A DNA stretch of 23,700 nucleotides from an uncultured Treponema sp. (GTDB lineage: Bacteria > Spirochaetota > Spirochaetia > Treponematales > Treponemataceae): contig CAJPOF010000036.1 of NCBI GenBank assembly GCA_905372235.1, positions 1-23,700 on the forward strand, given 5' to 3'. Shown here piece after piece: positions 1 to 7,510 of this stretch; the first letter of the stretch is position 1; the number at the start of each line of letters is the position of its first letter. The notes below the pieces were generated by a model. It saw only the letters and a list, made by a program, of their open reading frames with translations. It was not told the origin of the DNA and did not search any database. The position numbers and the translations under genes were made by a program.

Positions 1-285
1 ACAGGTAATAATGGTGTAATCTAGCATTTTATTCAAACTCCTCTTTATGAATAATTGTTGGAATTACAAGGTGATTAACAGTTGTTATGTGCGATTATAT
101 AGTTGTTATATTTGAGGGTCAATAGGGTTCGGGGAATTCTTTGGAATTAAAACAGTTTTTATTTTATTTCGGGAGTTACAGTCGCAAGCGGCGAGATTTT
201 ATGACTTAGGCTCTTGTTTCTGTGTAACTGCCGCCGCCCTACCCTACGCTTGCAGAATTACGCAGAATCGATATAGACTTCAAAA
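1..285. other. Upstream non-coding region with GC-rich structured block
   Basis: No convincing coding region is visible here. The first 170 bases are A/T-rich and hold a 9-bp direct repeat AGTTGTTAT at 80-88 and 101-109, starts 21 bp apart (about two helical turns). A GC-rich block at about 174-255 contains two perfect 7-bp inverted pairs, AGTTACA (174-180)/TGTAACT (223-229) and GCAAGCG (184-190)/CGCTTGC (247-253). These pairs interleave rather than nest, as in a pseudoknot. It does not fold as a tRNA. It may be the control region or 3' end of a feature outside the window, a dispersed repeat, or a small RNA. Confidence 0.35.
250..279 (+). promoter_or_regulatory. Possible prmC promoter, near-leaderless
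   Basis: TTGCAG at 250-255 and TAGACT at 274-279 are separated by 18 bp, and the usual +1 position falls on about 286, the A of the prmC start codon. The overlapping hexamer TATAGA at 272-277 would give a start two bases earlier. Both hexamers are weak matches. The call rests mainly on spacing and on the lack of a Shine-Dalgarno sequence before prmC. Confidence 0.33.
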
Positions 286-1197
286 ATGGAAATACGGGAA
301 TTCAAATCGCGGGCAAAAAAATATCTTGCATCTTCTCCGAGTGCGGCTCTTGACGTTTCCGTGCTGCTGGAATTTTTTCTTAAAAAAGACAAAACATGGA
401 TTCTTCTTCACGAAAAAGATGAGCTTACCGAAGAACAATTTTCCAAACTTTCGGACGCTGTTTTCGCACGGAAAACGGGGCTTCCAGTCGCATACATAAC
501 GGGGCGCAAAGAGTTTTACGGCTACGATTTTTTTGTTACTCCCGATGTTCTTATTCCAAAGCCTGACACCGAAATCCTTGTTGAAAGCGCGTTGACTGAA
601 ATCTTGCAGAAAATTCAGAACGAAAAGAACGGCATTTCTTCGATTTGCGACATTTGCACTGGAAGCGGCTGCGTTGGTCTTTCGGTGATAAAATCTCTTT
701 CAGAGCGGAACGAAATCCCTTCCACAAAGATTCCGGAGCTTACTCTTTCAGACATAAGTTCCGCCGCTCTTTCGATTGCTGAAAAAAATGCAAAGAATCT
801 ATTGTCCAAAGAATTGTGTCAGAAAATCAATTTAGTTCACTCCGACCTTTTTTCTGCAATTCCTAAAAGATTCGACATGATTCTTTCAAATCCGCCGTAT
901 GTTCCAAGCAAAATGGTGGACGAACTTTTAAAAGACGGAAGAAGCGAGCCTAGACTTGCGCTTGACGGAGATTCTTATGGCACAAGCCATAAAAGTTGCG
1001 ACGGTCTTTCGATAATCCGCCGCCTTGTTCCGCAGTGCATGGAACATCTGAATGAGGGCGGAATCCTTATTGTTGAAACGGGCGAATACAACGCCTTGGA
1101 AACAAAAGCGATTTTTGAAAAGTCAGGTTTTTCGCACGTAAAAATTATAAAAGATTTGGAAGGTCAGGAGCGCGATGTGTACGGAGAAAAACTCTGA
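286..1197 (+). CDS. prmC: Peptide chain release factor N5-glutamine methyltransferase
   Basis: PrmC/HemK methylates the glutamine of the GGQ motif in class I release factors using S-adenosylmethionine, which raises termination efficiency in the cytosol. The 303-residue product has the family layout. An N-terminal helical domain (about 1-75) recognises the release factor and is followed by a Rossmann methyltransferase domain. Visible motifs are the SAM-binding loop DICTGSG (122-128), the catalytic NPPY (202-205) and EPRLALDG (221-228). The start is supported because the N-terminal helix aligns with the family from the first residues, but no Shine-Dalgarno sequence precedes it; a weak promoter is placed for near-leaderless initiation. 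It converges on the efflux operon with only 29 bases between stop codons and no clear terminator. Confidence 0.93.
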   Translation: MEIREFKSRAKKYLASSPSAALDVSVLLEFFLKKDKTWILLHEKDELTEEQFSKLSDAVFARKTGLPVAYITGRKEFYGYDFFVTPDVLIPKPDTEILVESALTEILQKIQNEKNGISSICDICTGSGCVGLSVIKSLSERNEIPSTKIPELTLSDISSAALSIAEKNAKNLLSKELCQKINLVHSDLFSAIPKRFDMILSNPPYVPSKMVDELLKDGRSEPRLALDGDSYGTSHKSCDGLSIIRRLVPQCMEHLNEGGILIVETGEYNALETKAIFEKSGFSHVKIIKDLEGQERDVYGEKL

Positions 1198-1226
1198 AAA
1201 GCGGCACACTAACGCAAAAACATTTT

Positions 1227-1520
1227 TTACAGTTCCGCTTCTTCCACACAAAAAAATGAGATTCCTTCCTTTGGAAATCTTTCCCGAATCTTTGCAATTA
1301 TATTTTTGATTGCGCTGGCTTTTTTCTTGTCCACATAAGTGAACATCAAAAAATTCTGCTCCGGCCAAGTTGAACTTCCAAGTTTTTTTGTATGCAGTCC
1401 TTGACCATGAACGGTAGGAATCACCGTGTATTCCAGTTCAGGAATTTCTTCTTCCAGCGATTCTGCGATGTCGTCTTCCACGGATTGGTTTGCGACAATT
1501 TCTACACGGTAATTATTCAT
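1227..1520 (-). CDS. Small PII/ferredoxin-fold-like protein coupled to RND pump
   Basis: This 97-residue protein has no signal peptide or membrane segment and looks cytosolic. The pattern resembles small PII-like or CutA-like trimer subunits: an opening beta strand (YRVEIVANQSV), an acidic helix, a central stretch with GQG and WPEQN, then strand-helix-strand ending in EGISFFCVEE. It is the last gene of the efflux operon. Its ATG lies inside the 3' end of the pump gene (8-base overlap, ATGAATAA on the minus strand), so translation is probably coupled and made in proportion to the pump. PII-like proteins are known to bind and regulate membrane transporters, so a role in sensing or gating the pump is a reasonable inference, but ligand and partner are unknown. 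The family call is by eye. Confidence 0.75.
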   Translation of the reverse strand: MNNYRVEIVANQSVEDDIAESLEEEIPELEYTVIPTVHGQGLHTKKLGSSTWPEQNFLMFTYVDKKKASAIKNIIAKIRERFPKEGISFFCVEEAEL

Positions 1521-4500
1521 TTTTAGGCTCCTTTGGCACTCCGACGGTTCTTTTGTTTTTTTTCGTTTTCTGTTCGTCTTTTGTGCCGATTAAAGTTCCC
1601 GATGAATAAAGTTCCGTTTCCTCCGCCGAACCTTCAAGAACTTTCTGAAGACGAGTTTTTTTAGGCTTCTTCCTCATCACAAGGCTGTAAAGCACAGGAA
1701 TTACAAGAAGTGTTACAAAAGTCGAAGATGTAAGTCCTCCCACAACGGCAACTCCAATCGGCTGAACCATGGCAGACTGACCTTTAATCGTAAAGCACAT
1801 CGGAAGCATTCCAAGAATAGTTGTGAGCGTGGTCATAAGAACCGGTCTAAGCCTGCTTACTCCTGCTTCAAGGCAGGCATCCATCATCTCAAGTCCGCGC
1901 GCTCTTAAAAGGTTCGTGTAATCAACCAAAATTATTCCGTTATTGACGACTATTCCCACAAGCATGATAAGCCCTATCATACTTATGATAGAAAGCGGTT
2001 CTCCTAAAATTTTATATATGAACGCAACACCAATAATCAGAAAAGGGATGGTAGCAAGATTTATAACAGGAGCTTTGAACGACTCGTATGTTGCCGCCAT
2101 AACCCCGAACACCAAAAGAACAGCCATCCCGATTATCGCAAGGTAAAGATTTATCTGTTTTGCTATGTCGCCCCAAGAGCCTTCGTATGACACGCTTACG
2201 TTATCAGGCACGATATAAGTTTCCGCAACTTTTTCTTTTATGGCGTTTTCCACAATATTTGCGTTGTCCTTAGAAAGGATACTTGCGGTTACGTGTATGG
2301 TTCTGCTTTGATTTTCCCGATTTATCGAGACTGGTCCAAGTCCTCGGCGAAGAGTCGCAAAGTTCGAGACGGCAACTTTTCCGGCACTTCCCATAACGTA
2401 CATCGTTTCCAAATCCATTATGTTCTTTCTATCTTCCGGACGATACATAACCTCTACGTTGTACTCTTTTCCGTCTTTTCTAAAACTTGTGGAAGTAACT
2501 GAATTTATAGCGTAGTTTATCTCTCTGGCAACAGTGCTTACATCCACGCCAAAATTATAGGCACGTTCCCTGTCAATCACAACCTCAACCTGAGGAAGCC
2601 CACGTTCGGTGTCGATGGAAGTATCTCCAACGATAGAAAGTTCGTTCATTGCGTCGGAAAAAACTTCCGCTACTTCAAGAGCCTTGTCCAAATCGTCGGA
2701 ACGAATCGCAATGTTAATGTCGCTTCCCATCATCTGACCTCGAAAACCTGCATGGAAACTTAACTTTGCGCCTGCAAAATCATTGAAATGGGCTCGAAGA
2801 ATATTCTGAATTTCCGCCGCACTTTCAATCTGTTTTTCTTCATCAGGCAAGGCAACCGAAACCGATGCCTTATAGGAACTGGAATCTCCCCATCCGCCTG
2901 AACCGATTGTCGTGGTCAATGTCTTAAAACCCTTCACCTCGTTTTTTACAATATCCTCAAAGGCAAGGGCAACAGCCTTGGTCTCAGACAAAGGAGTTCC
3001 AATCGGCATGGTAATGCTTAGCGTAACAGAATCGTCGTTTCCGGACGGCATCATAATCATTCCGAGCGTCGGAAGCAGAAAAACCGAAATAAGCAAAAGC
3101 GAAACGGCTACAACCAATGTAACAAGTCTATTTTGAAGAGCCGCATTCAAAATCTTTCTGTAAAGCACCGTTACAGACTGAATCCCTTTTTCAAAAGTTC
3201 CGTAAAGAAATTTTAGAACCGGATTTGAAACAGGTTTTTCAGCTCTGTTTGAAAGCGGAAGAAATTTTCCTGCCAATACCGGAACAAGGAATACCGCCAC
3301 CATCAAAGACGAAAGCAGAGCAATTACAATCGTAAATATCAATCCCTTGAAAAATTGTCCCATAATTTCAAGTTCTTTGATATACAGAAGGAACGGAACA
3401 AAAACGCAGATTGTCGTAAGGTTTCCGGAAAGAACGGAACTCATCATTTCCTGAGAACCGAGAATCGCCGCAATCTTAGGCTTAGCTCCCCTTGACCTGT
3501 AGTTATAGATATTGTCAATCATAACAATTGATGCATCCACAATCATTCCGACACCAAGAATAAGCCCCGTAAGCGTCATCATGTTCAGGGTAAGACCTGC
3601 AAAACTCATGCACAAAAGAGTTATAATCAGTGAAAGCGGAATTGATATTGCAATTATTATAGTTGACTTAAAATTCTGCAAGAATACAAAAAGAACTATA
3701 ACCGCCAGTATAAGCCCCAGCCAAGCCGAACTTACAAGAGTGCGGATGGTTTTGCGGATGGCAACAGTATCATCCTGTATTATCTCCATTGAAATATCAG
3801 ACGGTAATGTTTTCTTCAATTGCTCTATTTTTTTGTAGACATTATTCGCTACGGTTACGGAATTTGAGCCGGACTGCTTTGTTACGCTTACGTATACGCC
3901 GTTTTCCCCGTTTATGAAAACCTCCGAACTGGAATCTTCAAAACCCATAAACGCATTTCCGATATCCCTAAGTTTTACATCGTAACCGTTAACCGTCGCA
4001 ATTACGGTTTTATTTATGTCGTCTATGCTGGAAAATTCTCCCGTAGTTCTGACCGTGTAATCTTTTTGACCTTCATTCAGTTTTCCGCCGCCCAATTCAA
4101 GATTCTGCTTTGCCAAAGCCGCACTTACTTGAGCCACGGTAAAACCGTATGCCGCAAGCCGATTCTGCTCCAGTTCCACACGAACGCATTTTGTTTTTCC
4201 GCCCATTACGCTCGCTTCGGCAACGCCGCTAGACTGCTCAAGAATGTCTACTATATTGTCTTCGGCAATCTGCTTCAAATCGTCAACGGAACGGTTTCCT
4301 CGAATAGCAATACGCATAATCGGCATGGAATCCGCACTGATTCTAAAAATCGTAGGAGAACCGGCATTGTCAGGAAGACTTTTTGTAACCCGTCCAAGTT
4401 TATCCCGTATGTCGTTTACAGCATCCTCAAGATTTACGCCATAGTTAAACTCCATCTGAATCATCGAAGAACTTTCAGAAGACGTTGAATAAAGATTTTT

Positions 4501-4731
4501 TAGTCCATTTACGCTGACCAAGGAACTTTCAAGAACCTTGGTAATATTTTTTTCCACGGATTCCGGACCTGCATTCGGATAAGAAGTTATGACCATAACA
4601 TAAGGAAAATCCACATCAGGAAAAAGTGCAATCGGAACATTTTTCAAAGTAAATAGTCCAAGTGCTGCCAAAAGCACAAAAACTATAAGCGCAAGGACAG
4701 GATGCTCAAGTGTTTTTTTTGATATACCCAT
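1513..4731 (-). CDS. RND-family efflux transporter, inner-membrane pump (AcrB-like)
   Basis: This is the proton-driven inner-membrane component of a tripartite efflux pump. At 1072 residues it fits the hydrophobe/amphiphile efflux (HAE1) class. TM1 (about 11-30) is followed by the family motif around FPDVDFP (37-43) and a large periplasmic porter region. Next come a TM2-TM6 block (about 335-500), a second periplasmic region, and a TM8-TM12 block ending in GVAVVGGLTSSTF. The proton-relay site differs from AcrB: TM4 reads VDASIVMIDN, giving Asp399 but Ala400 where AcrB has a second Asp, and TM10 reads VVNNGIILVDY, with Asn where AcrB has Lys940. About 60 charged Lys/Glu-rich residues form a cytosolic tail. 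The start codon overlaps the upstream adaptor stop by one base (TAATG). Substrate cannot be inferred. Confidence 0.93.
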   Translation of the reverse strand: MGISKKTLEHPVLALIVFVLLAALGLFTLKNVPIALFPDVDFPYVMVITSYPNAGPESVEKNITKVLESSLVSVNGLKNLYSTSSESSSMIQMEFNYGVNLEDAVNDIRDKLGRVTKSLPDNAGSPTIFRISADSMPIMRIAIRGNRSVDDLKQIAEDNIVDILEQSSGVAEASVMGGKTKCVRVELEQNRLAAYGFTVAQVSAALAKQNLELGGGKLNEGQKDYTVRTTGEFSSIDDINKTVIATVNGYDVKLRDIGNAFMGFEDSSSEVFINGENGVYVSVTKQSGSNSVTVANNVYKKIEQLKKTLPSDISMEIIQDDTVAIRKTIRTLVSSAWLGLILAVIVLFVFLQNFKSTIIIAISIPLSLIITLLCMSFAGLTLNMMTLTGLILGVGMIVDASIVMIDNIYNYRSRGAKPKIAAILGSQEMMSSVLSGNLTTICVFVPFLLYIKELEIMGQFFKGLIFTIVIALLSSLMVAVFLVPVLAGKFLPLSNRAEKPVSNPVLKFLYGTFEKGIQSVTVLYRKILNAALQNRLVTLVVAVSLLLISVFLLPTLGMIMMPSGNDDSVTLSITMPIGTPLSETKAVALAFEDIVKNEVKGFKTLTTTIGSGGWGDSSSYKASVSVALPDEEKQIESAAEIQNILRAHFNDFAGAKLSFHAGFRGQMMGSDINIAIRSDDLDKALEVAEVFSDAMNELSIVGDTSIDTERGLPQVEVVIDRERAYNFGVDVSTVAREINYAINSVTSTSFRKDGKEYNVEVMYRPEDRKNIMDLETMYVMGSAGKVAVSNFATLRRGLGPVSINRENQSRTIHVTASILSKDNANIVENAIKEKVAETYIVPDNVSVSYEGSWGDIAKQINLYLAIIGMAVLLVFGVMAATYESFKAPVINLATIPFLIIGVAFIYKILGEPLSIISMIGLIMLVGIVVNNGIILVDYTNLLRARGLEMMDACLEAGVSRLRPVLMTTLTTILGMLPMCFTIKGQSAMVQPIGVAVVGGLTSSTFVTLLVIPVLYSLVMRKKPKKTRLQKVLEGSAEETELYSSGTLIGTKDEQKTKKNKRTVGVPKEPKNE

Positions 4732-5780
4732 TAAAGTCCTTCCTTGATTTTAACTTTGCCTTTGATTTTGATTTTTGGTTCATCTATAGCAGAATCATTT
4801 TTCGCTACTTCCGCTTCCGGAGCCTTTGGATTTGCGATGTCGCTTACTTTTGCACCGTCTGAAAGAGAAAGCATTCCCTCAACAACAACCCTTTCACCCG
4901 CCATAAGATTGGCCGTTACCTGAACTTTTGAATCAACGGATTTTCCCAATCGCACAAGCCTCTTTGACACGGAATAATCGTCGTTCACTACAAAAATATA
5001 ATTCTGCTCGTCATCGGAAACCACCGAATCCTTAGGAATCACAATTTTTCCGCCGTATGTGGAAGTATACAGTTTGATTTTTGCAAACATTCCCGCATTC
5101 ACACGAGAATCGTTCTTGTCAAAATTAAGGATTATCTCCTTTGTCCTGCTGGCTTTGTCAACAACAGGACTTACCCGACTTACAGTCGCATTAAATACAA
5201 CGCCGGGGTAAGCCTCAAGACTGACTTCCGCCTTTAGTCCCACTTTCAGTTCCGAGACATATCGTTCCGGAATCAAAGCCGAAACTTGAAGATTTTCAAT
5301 ATCGCCTATCATCGTAAAAACCGTTGTGTTGCTTACCTTTGCACCCACCTTTAAAGGAGAAGAGACTATACTTCCGCTGATAGAAGCTGTTATGGGACTT
5401 TGCGCATAATTCGAGCCGGGTTCGCTGGGATCTACATATGCAATTACATCACCTTTTTCAACGTGCGAACCGAGCATTACGTTTACTCGGCTTACTTTTC
5501 CGCTCATCGAAGGATAGATTTCAATCGCACTTTGACTTTCCACTTCGCCGTTCGTAAGAACATAATCTTTTAAAGTCTCATCAGACGCAATTTCGCTCCG
5601 CACCGTAACATATGAAATCTCGATTTCGGGAAAATCTTCCCCAACTGCAAATGCCATACCGCCGCCGGGCATTCCTACAACATTTTTTTTGTATCCGGTA
5701 ACAAAAATTATCACCGAAACTATCAGAGTTACCAAAACTATTGCGCTCACAATGAGCCATTTTTTTAGAGTTTTTTTCAT
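4731..5780 (-). CDS. RND efflux membrane fusion protein (AcrA/HlyD-like adaptor)
   Basis: This periplasmic adaptor would link the RND pump to the TolC-like channel. The 349-residue product starts with a short basic stretch and one hydrophobic segment (about 8-29), which is an uncleaved anchor or signal; no lipobox cysteine is seen. A first lipoyl half (NGEVESQSAIEIYPSMSGKV, then VEKGDVIAYVDPSE) is followed by only a short hairpin, and the second lipoyl half contains SGSIVSSPLKVG. Beta-barrel and membrane-proximal domains follow, ending at about 310. The last ~35 residues are Lys/Glu-rich. The short hairpin is compact compared with AcrA. The start is supported by GAGG seven bases upstream of ATG. 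It lies 26 bases after the channel gene and overlaps the pump gene by one base. Confidence 0.92.
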   Translation of the reverse strand: MKKTLKKWLIVSAIVLVTLIVSVIIFVTGYKKNVVGMPGGGMAFAVGEDFPEIEISYVTVRSEIASDETLKDYVLTNGEVESQSAIEIYPSMSGKVSRVNVMLGSHVEKGDVIAYVDPSEPGSNYAQSPITASISGSIVSSPLKVGAKVSNTTVFTMIGDIENLQVSALIPERYVSELKVGLKAEVSLEAYPGVVFNATVSRVSPVVDKASRTKEIILNFDKNDSRVNAGMFAKIKLYTSTYGGKIVIPKDSVVSDDEQNYIFVVNDDYSVSKRLVRLGKSVDSKVQVTANLMAGERVVVEGMLSLSDGAKVSDIANPKAPEAEVAKNDSAIDEPKIKIKGKVKIKEGL

Positions 5781-5806
5781 TCCAATACCTCAAAAAAAGT
5801 TCTAAT

Positions 5807-7111
5807 TTATTTTATCGACGAACCAAACGGAAGTCCCAAGAGATTTTCAAAATCCAGCAGAGAACTCAAAATCGAATACGCCTGCTGTTTTACGCTGACC
5901 CTTGCGCTCAAAAGCGAGTCGGAATAATTCTGAAGGCTTAGAATGTCCGTTTTTCCATAGTTATATGCGGTAAGCGACATATTGTGCGCCTGTTCCGCAA
6001 GTTTTTCGTTTTCTTTAAGCGAAAAAATCTGTCCGATTCCCTGATTTATCTTTCTTAAATAATTTTCTGCTTCTACCTGAACCGAAGTTTTTACAGACTC
6101 AAGCTTCAATTTTGCATCTTCCACGGACTTTTTTGAAGACCGGACAGCTAAACCGCCCTGAGACCAAGGAAGATAGCCGTCCAGAGGAATATTTACTCCA
6201 ACTGAAAGCGAATGCTCGGGGTTGTTCCAAGATTTTTCGTTTTTCGTTACGGAATAGGCGTTTGTAATCCCATAAGTGTACGAAGCGCTAAGGCTGGGGC
6301 TGTATGCAGAAAAACGTGAAGACAAAAGAGAATTTTTTGCAATCTCAAGCGATTTTTCTGCGGAACGAACCTTTGGCGCAGGCTCGGAAACTTTCGGAAG
6401 AAAGTCAAGTTTTATTTTTTTTAGCTCAAGCACATCGTCAAGCGTTCCGTCCAGCTCGACTTCCGTATTTTGTTCTATACCCAAAATCTGCTTGAAAAGC
6501 GCAAGGTCGTTTTTGTAGGAAATTTCTGCGGACTCCACAATGGGCTTTTTCTGCTCGTAAGTAACGCGGCTTGTCATTACATCAAGTTCGCTGATTTTTC
6601 CGTTCCTGAATTTTTCCTGATTCGTCTGATACTGAACTCTGTTTGTCTCAAGCCCGCGTTTTTGAAGTTCGATGTTTTCCTTTTCGTAAAGAAGGGCATA
6701 AAAAGTCTTTCGCACGCTAAGTTCAACGGAACGAAGGGTCTCTCCGTATGACAGAAGCCCGTTCTCATAATTCAGCCGTGCCGCTTTCATGGTTGTGTAA
6801 AGATTTGTCGAAAGCCCCAGACTCACAGTTCCGGAAAAGGAAAGGGAATCCGCATTTTCTTCAAAATTGGTTCTATAAATTCCGCTTGCGGAAATGCTTG
6901 GACTTACACTCCCCCATGAATATTTTTTTACGGCGGAAAGTTTTTCAAGTTCAAGAGCGGAACTTTTTATCGAAATGTTGTTCTCCAAAGCCGTTTTTAC
7001 CGCATCTTCTATATTAAGACGTATCACACCAAAACCGGATTCCGTTTCTTCGCAAATGCCAAAGAATAAAATGCACGAAAGAAAGAACGCCGCTGATATA
7101 ATTTTTCTCAT
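5807..7111 (-). CDS. TolC-family outer membrane efflux channel
   Basis: This is the outer-membrane and periplasmic tunnel component of the efflux system, 434 residues long. An N-terminal signal sequence (MRKIISAAFFLSCILFFG) precedes Cys20; the context LFFGIC is a poor lipobox, so lipidation is uncertain even by the relaxed spirochete rules. The mature part shows the repeated long amphipathic helices of the family: AVKTALENNISIKSSALELEK near the start, a mirrored copy from about residue 250, and a final helix with YSDSLLSARVSVKQQAYSILSSLLDFENLLGL. It is the first gene of the operon. AAGGA six bases upstream supports the start. A palindrome overlaps its predicted promoter and its leader can fold into a hairpin, so this is the likely control point of the operon. 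Confidence 0.92.
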   Translation of the reverse strand: MRKIISAAFFLSCILFFGICEETESGFGVIRLNIEDAVKTALENNISIKSSALELEKLSAVKKYSWGSVSPSISASGIYRTNFEENADSLSFSGTVSLGLSTNLYTTMKAARLNYENGLLSYGETLRSVELSVRKTFYALLYEKENIELQKRGLETNRVQYQTNQEKFRNGKISELDVMTSRVTYEQKKPIVESAEISYKNDLALFKQILGIEQNTEVELDGTLDDVLELKKIKLDFLPKVSEPAPKVRSAEKSLEIAKNSLLSSRFSAYSPSLSASYTYGITNAYSVTKNEKSWNNPEHSLSVGVNIPLDGYLPWSQGGLAVRSSKKSVEDAKLKLESVKTSVQVEAENYLRKINQGIGQIFSLKENEKLAEQAHNMSLTAYNYGKTDILSLQNYSDSLLSARVSVKQQAYSILSSLLDFENLLGLPFGSSIK

Positions 7112-7156
7112 GACAAATCCTTAAAAATCAAAACTCCTCTTTGAAGTCTAATTTAA

Positions 7157-7196
7157 GGGCATATCTAAAACCTTTTTCGGATTTTAAAACATGCCC
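7157..7196 (-). promoter_or_regulatory. Leader hairpin of the efflux operon mRNA
   Basis: In the predicted 5' leader of the efflux transcript, GGGCAT and ATGCCC form a perfect 6-bp outer stem (7191-7196 with 7157-7162). After a small internal loop, TAAAA/TTTTA and CC/GG form an inner stem with one bulged base and a GAAAAA loop. The ribosome-binding site (about 7118-7122) lies outside the hairpin, so direct occlusion is not obvious. It could affect mRNA stability or bind a regulator. Confidence 0.45.
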
Positions 7197-7202
7197 GACG
7201 AG

Positions 7203-7239
7203 TTTTTATAAGTCTTTATACATTAATTACTTATAAAAA
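7203..7239 (-). promoter_or_regulatory. Palindromic operator candidate at the efflux promoter
   Basis: A perfect inverted repeat with 11-bp arms, TTTTTATAAGT (7203-7213) and ACTTATAAAAA (7229-7239), has a 15-bp spacer. It covers the predicted -10 and most of the spacer of the efflux promoter, where a dimeric repressor (TetR, MarR or similar) would block RNA polymerase. No regulator gene lies beside it in the window. The centres of the two arms are about 26 bp apart, so a tetramer or two dimers is possible. Confidence 0.45.
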
Positions 7240-7248
7240 ACATCTCAA
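7220..7248 (-). promoter_or_regulatory. Possible promoter of the efflux operon
   Basis: On the minus strand, TTGAGA (complement of 7243-7248) and TAATGT (complement of 7220-7225) are separated by 17 bp. This would start transcription near 7213 and give a leader of about 100 bases. The -35 is fair and the -10 poor, consistent with a regulated promoter. The region from 7249 to 7474, between this promoter and that of hprK, is A/T-rich with poly-A/T tracts and a 14-bp palindrome AAAAATCGATTTTT at 7299-7312; no gene is seen there. Confidence 0.33.
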
Positions 7249-7474
7249 GTAAAATCTAAAGAAAAAATCAAAAAAGCGAAGTTTTTGAAGATTCCTTAAA
7301 AAATCGATTTTTCCTACAGTTTCATGACTGATTTCATCAAGTAAGAACTTAAACAGTTAAACGTGTTCGTAATCGGAATGTAACAACAAAAAAATAGAAA
7401 AAAAATGGATTTTGAAAAAAAAATTGCAGGAAAAGCGGTTTTATCTTCGCTCCGTGCGCCCGATTTTCCTCCGG

Positions 7475-7504
7475 TTGAATAAAAAAGCCGTTTCCGTGTA
7501 TAGT
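7475..7504 (+). promoter_or_regulatory. hprK operon promoter, predicted leaderless
   Basis: TTGAAT (7475-7480), an 18-bp spacer and TATAGT (7499-7504) form a good sigma70-type promoter. The standard distance puts +1 on 7511, which is the A of the chosen hprK ATG. There is no Shine-Dalgarno sequence in TACACAC before the ATG, so a leaderless mRNA is predicted. Confidence 0.6.
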
Positions 7505-7510
7505 ACACAC

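Noticed and set aside
174..255. Possible tRNA or tmRNA fragment in the GC-rich block before prmC
   Set aside because: No cloverleaf pairing, no T-loop consensus GTTCRA, and no CCA-type acceptor pairing could be found.
1199..1240. Hairpin AAGCGG/CCGCTT as a shared terminator between prmC and the efflux operon
   Set aside because: Only 6 bp with a 30-base loop, the right arm overlaps coding sequence, and no poly-T tract follows.
7412..7510. Longer HprK beginning at 7412
   Set aside because: It would add 33 residues not typical of the family and place the strong promoter 7475-7504 inside the gene.
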